Of a DNA stretch of 64,000 nt, positions 61,941 through 64,000 are shown one piece after another (the first letter of the stretch is position 1; the number at the start of each line of letters is the position of its first letter). Origin of the DNA: Methylotenera_A sp963701715 (GTDB lineage Bacteria; Pseudomonadota; Gammaproteobacteria; Burkholderiales; Methylophilaceae). Under the pieces are notes generated by a model, which was not told where the DNA came from, did no database searches, and was given only the letters and a program-made list of their open reading frames with translations. The stretch is from the NCBI GenBank assembly GCA_963701715.1, contig CAVPAX010000005.1, positions 310,001 through 374,000 on the forward strand, given 5' to 3'. The translations under genes were made by a program, and so were the position numbers.

Positions 61941-63167
61941 ATGCCGGTTAAATTGCTTGCCCCAGAGGCCGCGTCCCTATTGCCTGTCAGAGGTGTTAAA
62001 TTAGGCTTTGCCAAAGCCTTTGTGCGCAAACCAGACCGTAAAGATGTGCTGGTGATGACGCTGGCGGAAGGCACGGCCGTTGCGGGCGTGTTTACTAAAA
62101 ACCGTTTCTGTGCTGCGCCTGTCGTGCTTTGTAAAGAGTATCTGGCTGCAAAAAATGGTATTCGCGCTTTACTGGTGAATACCGGTTGTGCCAATGCTGG
62201 TACAGGTGAGGACGGCCTGAGTCGCGCTAAACAAAGCTGCGAGGCTTTAGGTAAGTTATTGAATATCCATAGTAATCAAGTGCTGCCGTTTTCCACAGGC
62301 GTGATTTTAGAGCCATTGCCAGTTGATAAAATCATCGAAGGCTTACCTGCCGCAATTGAGAATCTTAAAGAAGACAACTGGCTGAACGCAGCCGAAGCGA
62401 TTATGACGACGGATATTGTTGCCAAAGGCACGTCGCGGCAGATTCAATTGGATGGCAAAACTATTACCATTACCGGCATCAGCAAGGGTTCTGGCATGAT
62501 TCACCCTAACATGGCGACTATGCTGGGCTACATTGCGACAGATGCAGCGGTGAGTCAATCCGCACTGGAAAGCATCATTCAGTATGCAGTAAATAAATCA
62601 TTTAACTGTATCACGGTGGATGGCGATACTTCTACCAATGATAGCCTGATTTTAATGGCGAGCGGAAAGGCAGGAAATACGGAGCTTGCAGAAAATAGTG
62701 AATATTTCACAGCAATTCGCGACGCGTTAACCGAAGTTGCTATTGAGTTGGCACAGGCGATTGTGCGTGATGGCGAGGGCGCGACCAAATTCATGACGGT
62801 GACGGTTGAAGGCGGTAGGGATGAGGCTGAATGCCGTAAAGTAGCCTATGCGATTGCGCATTCACCGCTGATTAAAACGGCTTTTTTTGCTTCAGACCCA
62901 AATCTCGGACGCATTTTGGCGGCAATCGGTTACGCAGGCATTGATGACTTGGATGTAGAAAACCTGCAGCTGTATCTGGGTGATATTCTGGTAGCTGAAA
63001 AAGGCGGCAGGGCGGCTTCATACCGTGAAGAGCAGGGTGCTGCAATCATGAAAGAATCAGACATTCTCGTGCGGGTGGTGTTGAATCGCGGCAACAAGAG
63101 CATCACGATTTGGACCTGTGATTTTTCTTACGATTACGTGAAAATTAACGCAGATTATCGTTCCTGA
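61941..63167 (+). CDS. argJ: Glutamate N-acetyltransferase / ornithine acetyltransferase
   Basis: 408 residues. Recycles acetyl groups from acetylornithine to glutamate; bifunctional forms also use acetyl-CoA. The autocleavage site lies in KGSGMIHPNMATMLGY (cleavage before the threonine); GEGATKFM and DPNLGRI are typical. With ArgJ in the same genome, the HTH-fused ArgA should be needed mainly to prime the cycle. Overlaps the next gene by 1 bp. Confidence 0.96.
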   Translation: MPVKLLAPEAASLLPVRGVKLGFAKAFVRKPDRKDVLVMTLAEGTAVAGVFTKNRFCAAPVVLCKEYLAAKNGIRALLVNTGCANAGTGEDGLSRAKQSCEALGKLLNIHSNQVLPFSTGVILEPLPVDKIIEGLPAAIENLKEDNWLNAAEAIMTTDIVAKGTSRQIQLDGKTITITGISKGSGMIHPNMATMLGYIATDAAVSQSALESIIQYAVNKSFNCITVDGDTSTNDSLILMASGKAGNTELAENSEYFTAIRDALTEVAIELAQAIVRDGEGATKFMTVTVEGGRDEAECRKVAYAIAHSPLIKTAFFASDPNLGRILAAIGYAGIDDLDVENLQLYLGDILVAEKGGRAASYREEQGAAIMKESDILVRVVLNRGNKSITIWTCDFSYDYVKINADYRS

Positions 63168-64000
63168 TGGAAAAGCTGGAGGGTTTGATTGCGCGCGCGG
63201 AAGGTCTGATTTCGAGGCTGGAAACGTTGTTGCCAAATTATCCTGTCCCGGTCGATTGGACTGCCACTGCTTGGCGATGGGTTGTGCTGCACAACAAGGG
63301 GACATTGCAGGCTATCCCTCATCCACATGAAATTCGGCTTAAAAATATCCATTTTGTCGATGTGCAAAAAGCCGAAATTGCGCGCAACACGCGGCAATTC
63401 CTGCAGAGGCTTCCAGCTAACAATGTATTGCTGACAGGCGCGCGCGGCACCGGAAAATCATCGCTGATTAAGGCGATGCTGACCGAATTTTCAAACCAGG
63501 GCTTGCGCTTGATAGAAGTTGAAAAGCACGATTTGATTCACTTGGCTGAAATTGTGAGTTTGATACGCGACCGACCGGAAAAATTTATTATTTTTTGTGA
63601 TGATTTAACCTTCGAAGCCAATGATGCAGGTTACAAAGCATTGAAGGTGGTGCTGGATGGTTCGATTGCACATGCTTCAGACAACGTGTTGGTGTACGCG
63701 ACTTCAAACCGCAAAAACTTGATGCCAGAAATGATGGCAGATAATTTGGCATTTAAACAATCCGATGGCGAAATCCGCCCCAATGAGACGATGGATGAAA
63801 AAGTGGCACTTGCTGAGAGGTTTGGCATGTGGCTGTCATTCTATGTGTTTGATCAGGATGAGTATTTGGTCATTGCCGAAAGTTGGCTCAAATCGTTTCA
63901 TGTGCCTTGGGATGAGGCTGCAAAGCTGGCTGCACTTAGTTTCTCACATACGCGCGGCATGCGTAGCGGACGTGTGGCATCTCAGTTTGCCAGAGACTAC
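63167..64000 (+). CDS. DUF815 AAA+-type ATPase (partial)
   Basis: The frame is open to the end of the window (278 codons seen, starting at ATG 63167). DUF815 family P-loop ATPase: Walker A GARGTGKSSLIKA, Walker B FIIFCDDLTFE, then VLVYATSNRKNLMPE. The function is unknown; members often lie by argJ in betaproteobacteria. The 3' end is cut by the window. Confidence 0.85.
   Translation, partial: MEKLEGLIARAEGLISRLETLLPNYPVPVDWTATAWRWVVLHNKGTLQAIPHPHEIRLKNIHFVDVQKAEIARNTRQFLQRLPANNVLLTGARGTGKSSLIKAMLTEFSNQGLRLIEVEKHDLIHLAEIVSLIRDRPEKFIIFCDDLTFEANDAGYKALKVVLDGSIAHASDNVLVYATSNRKNLMPEMMADNLAFKQSDGEIRPNETMDEKVALAERFGMWLSFYVFDQDEYLVIAESWLKSFHVPWDEAAKLAALSFSHTRGMRSGRVASQFARDY

Noticed and set aside
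1..64000. tRNA, rRNA, phage integrase or insertion sequence
   Set aside because: Reading both strands I saw no T-loop/anticodon-arm sequence pattern, no rRNA segment, and no transposase or integrase frame.

Overview
The window is a single stretch of ordinary chromosome from a Gram-negative bacterium, with moderate GC and dense coding. Protein content and gene order fit a betaproteobacterium, most likely a methylotroph of the Methylophilaceae (Methylotenera/Methylophilus type). The signs are DUF2788 and DUF1841 proteins, dapA-bamC, rnfABCDGE-nth, a proton-pumping pyrophosphatase, the argB/HAD nucleotidase/slmA order, and a tkt-gap-pgk-pyk central-carbon block. The genus is inference. I saw no tRNA, rRNA, prophage, insertion sequence or CRISPR array.

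Layout. 1-1525 (+): end of an NDUFA9-like reductase, then cca. 1532-6954 (-): DUF2788, hemerythrin, slmA, HAD nucleotidase, argB, argA (with an unusual N-terminal DNA-binding domain) and rsmE. 7029-9924 (+): thioredoxin-like protein, Gfo/Idh oxidoreductase and a frameshifted pentapeptide-repeat membrane protein. 10076-18392 (+): tkt, gap, pgk, pyk, purC, two small membrane-related genes and ppa. 18446-23275: VIT transporter, cytochrome b561 and a divergent LuxR-type regulator, hppA, DUF721. 23330-27333 (+): M23 peptidase, secA, DUF1289. 27404-37826 (-): one nearly gapless run of rnfABCDGE, nth, FIST, DUF1841, ECF sigma factor, zinc-finger anti-sigma factor and an hvfABC-type (bufferin/MNIO) RiPP operon. 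38096-41068 (+): dapA, bamC, MBL-fold hydrolase. 41166-44028 (-): Ala-rich lipoprotein, secretin-like protein, hypothetical protein, roxA. 44156-46285 (+): molybdopterin oxidoreductase. 46286-46867: a structured gene-poor gap with candidate small ORFs. 46868-49663 (-): lipoprotein, phoR, phoB. 49841-55882 (+): OFA transporter, ribH, nusB, PP2C, FHA, GAF/HD-GYP. 55889-60374 (-): thioredoxin-like ferredoxin, lpxH, two cyclophilins, L,D-transpeptidase, TPR protein. 60513-64000 (+): cysS, argJ and a partial DUF815 ATPase.

The most notable signals are: (1) an N-acetylglutamate synthase fused to an Xre/Cro-type helix-turn-helix, with a perfect 14-bp-arm palindrome just upstream of its own start; (2) a sigma/anti-sigma-controlled MNIO RiPP cluster whose precursor carries six cysteines at exact 10-residue spacing in repeats identical in protein but diverged in DNA; (3) a dispersed 41-bp hairpin element found between genes and apparently also inside coding regions, always in the same frame; (4) a multi-hairpin intergenic region at 46.4-46.8 kb with possible small membrane-protein ORFs.
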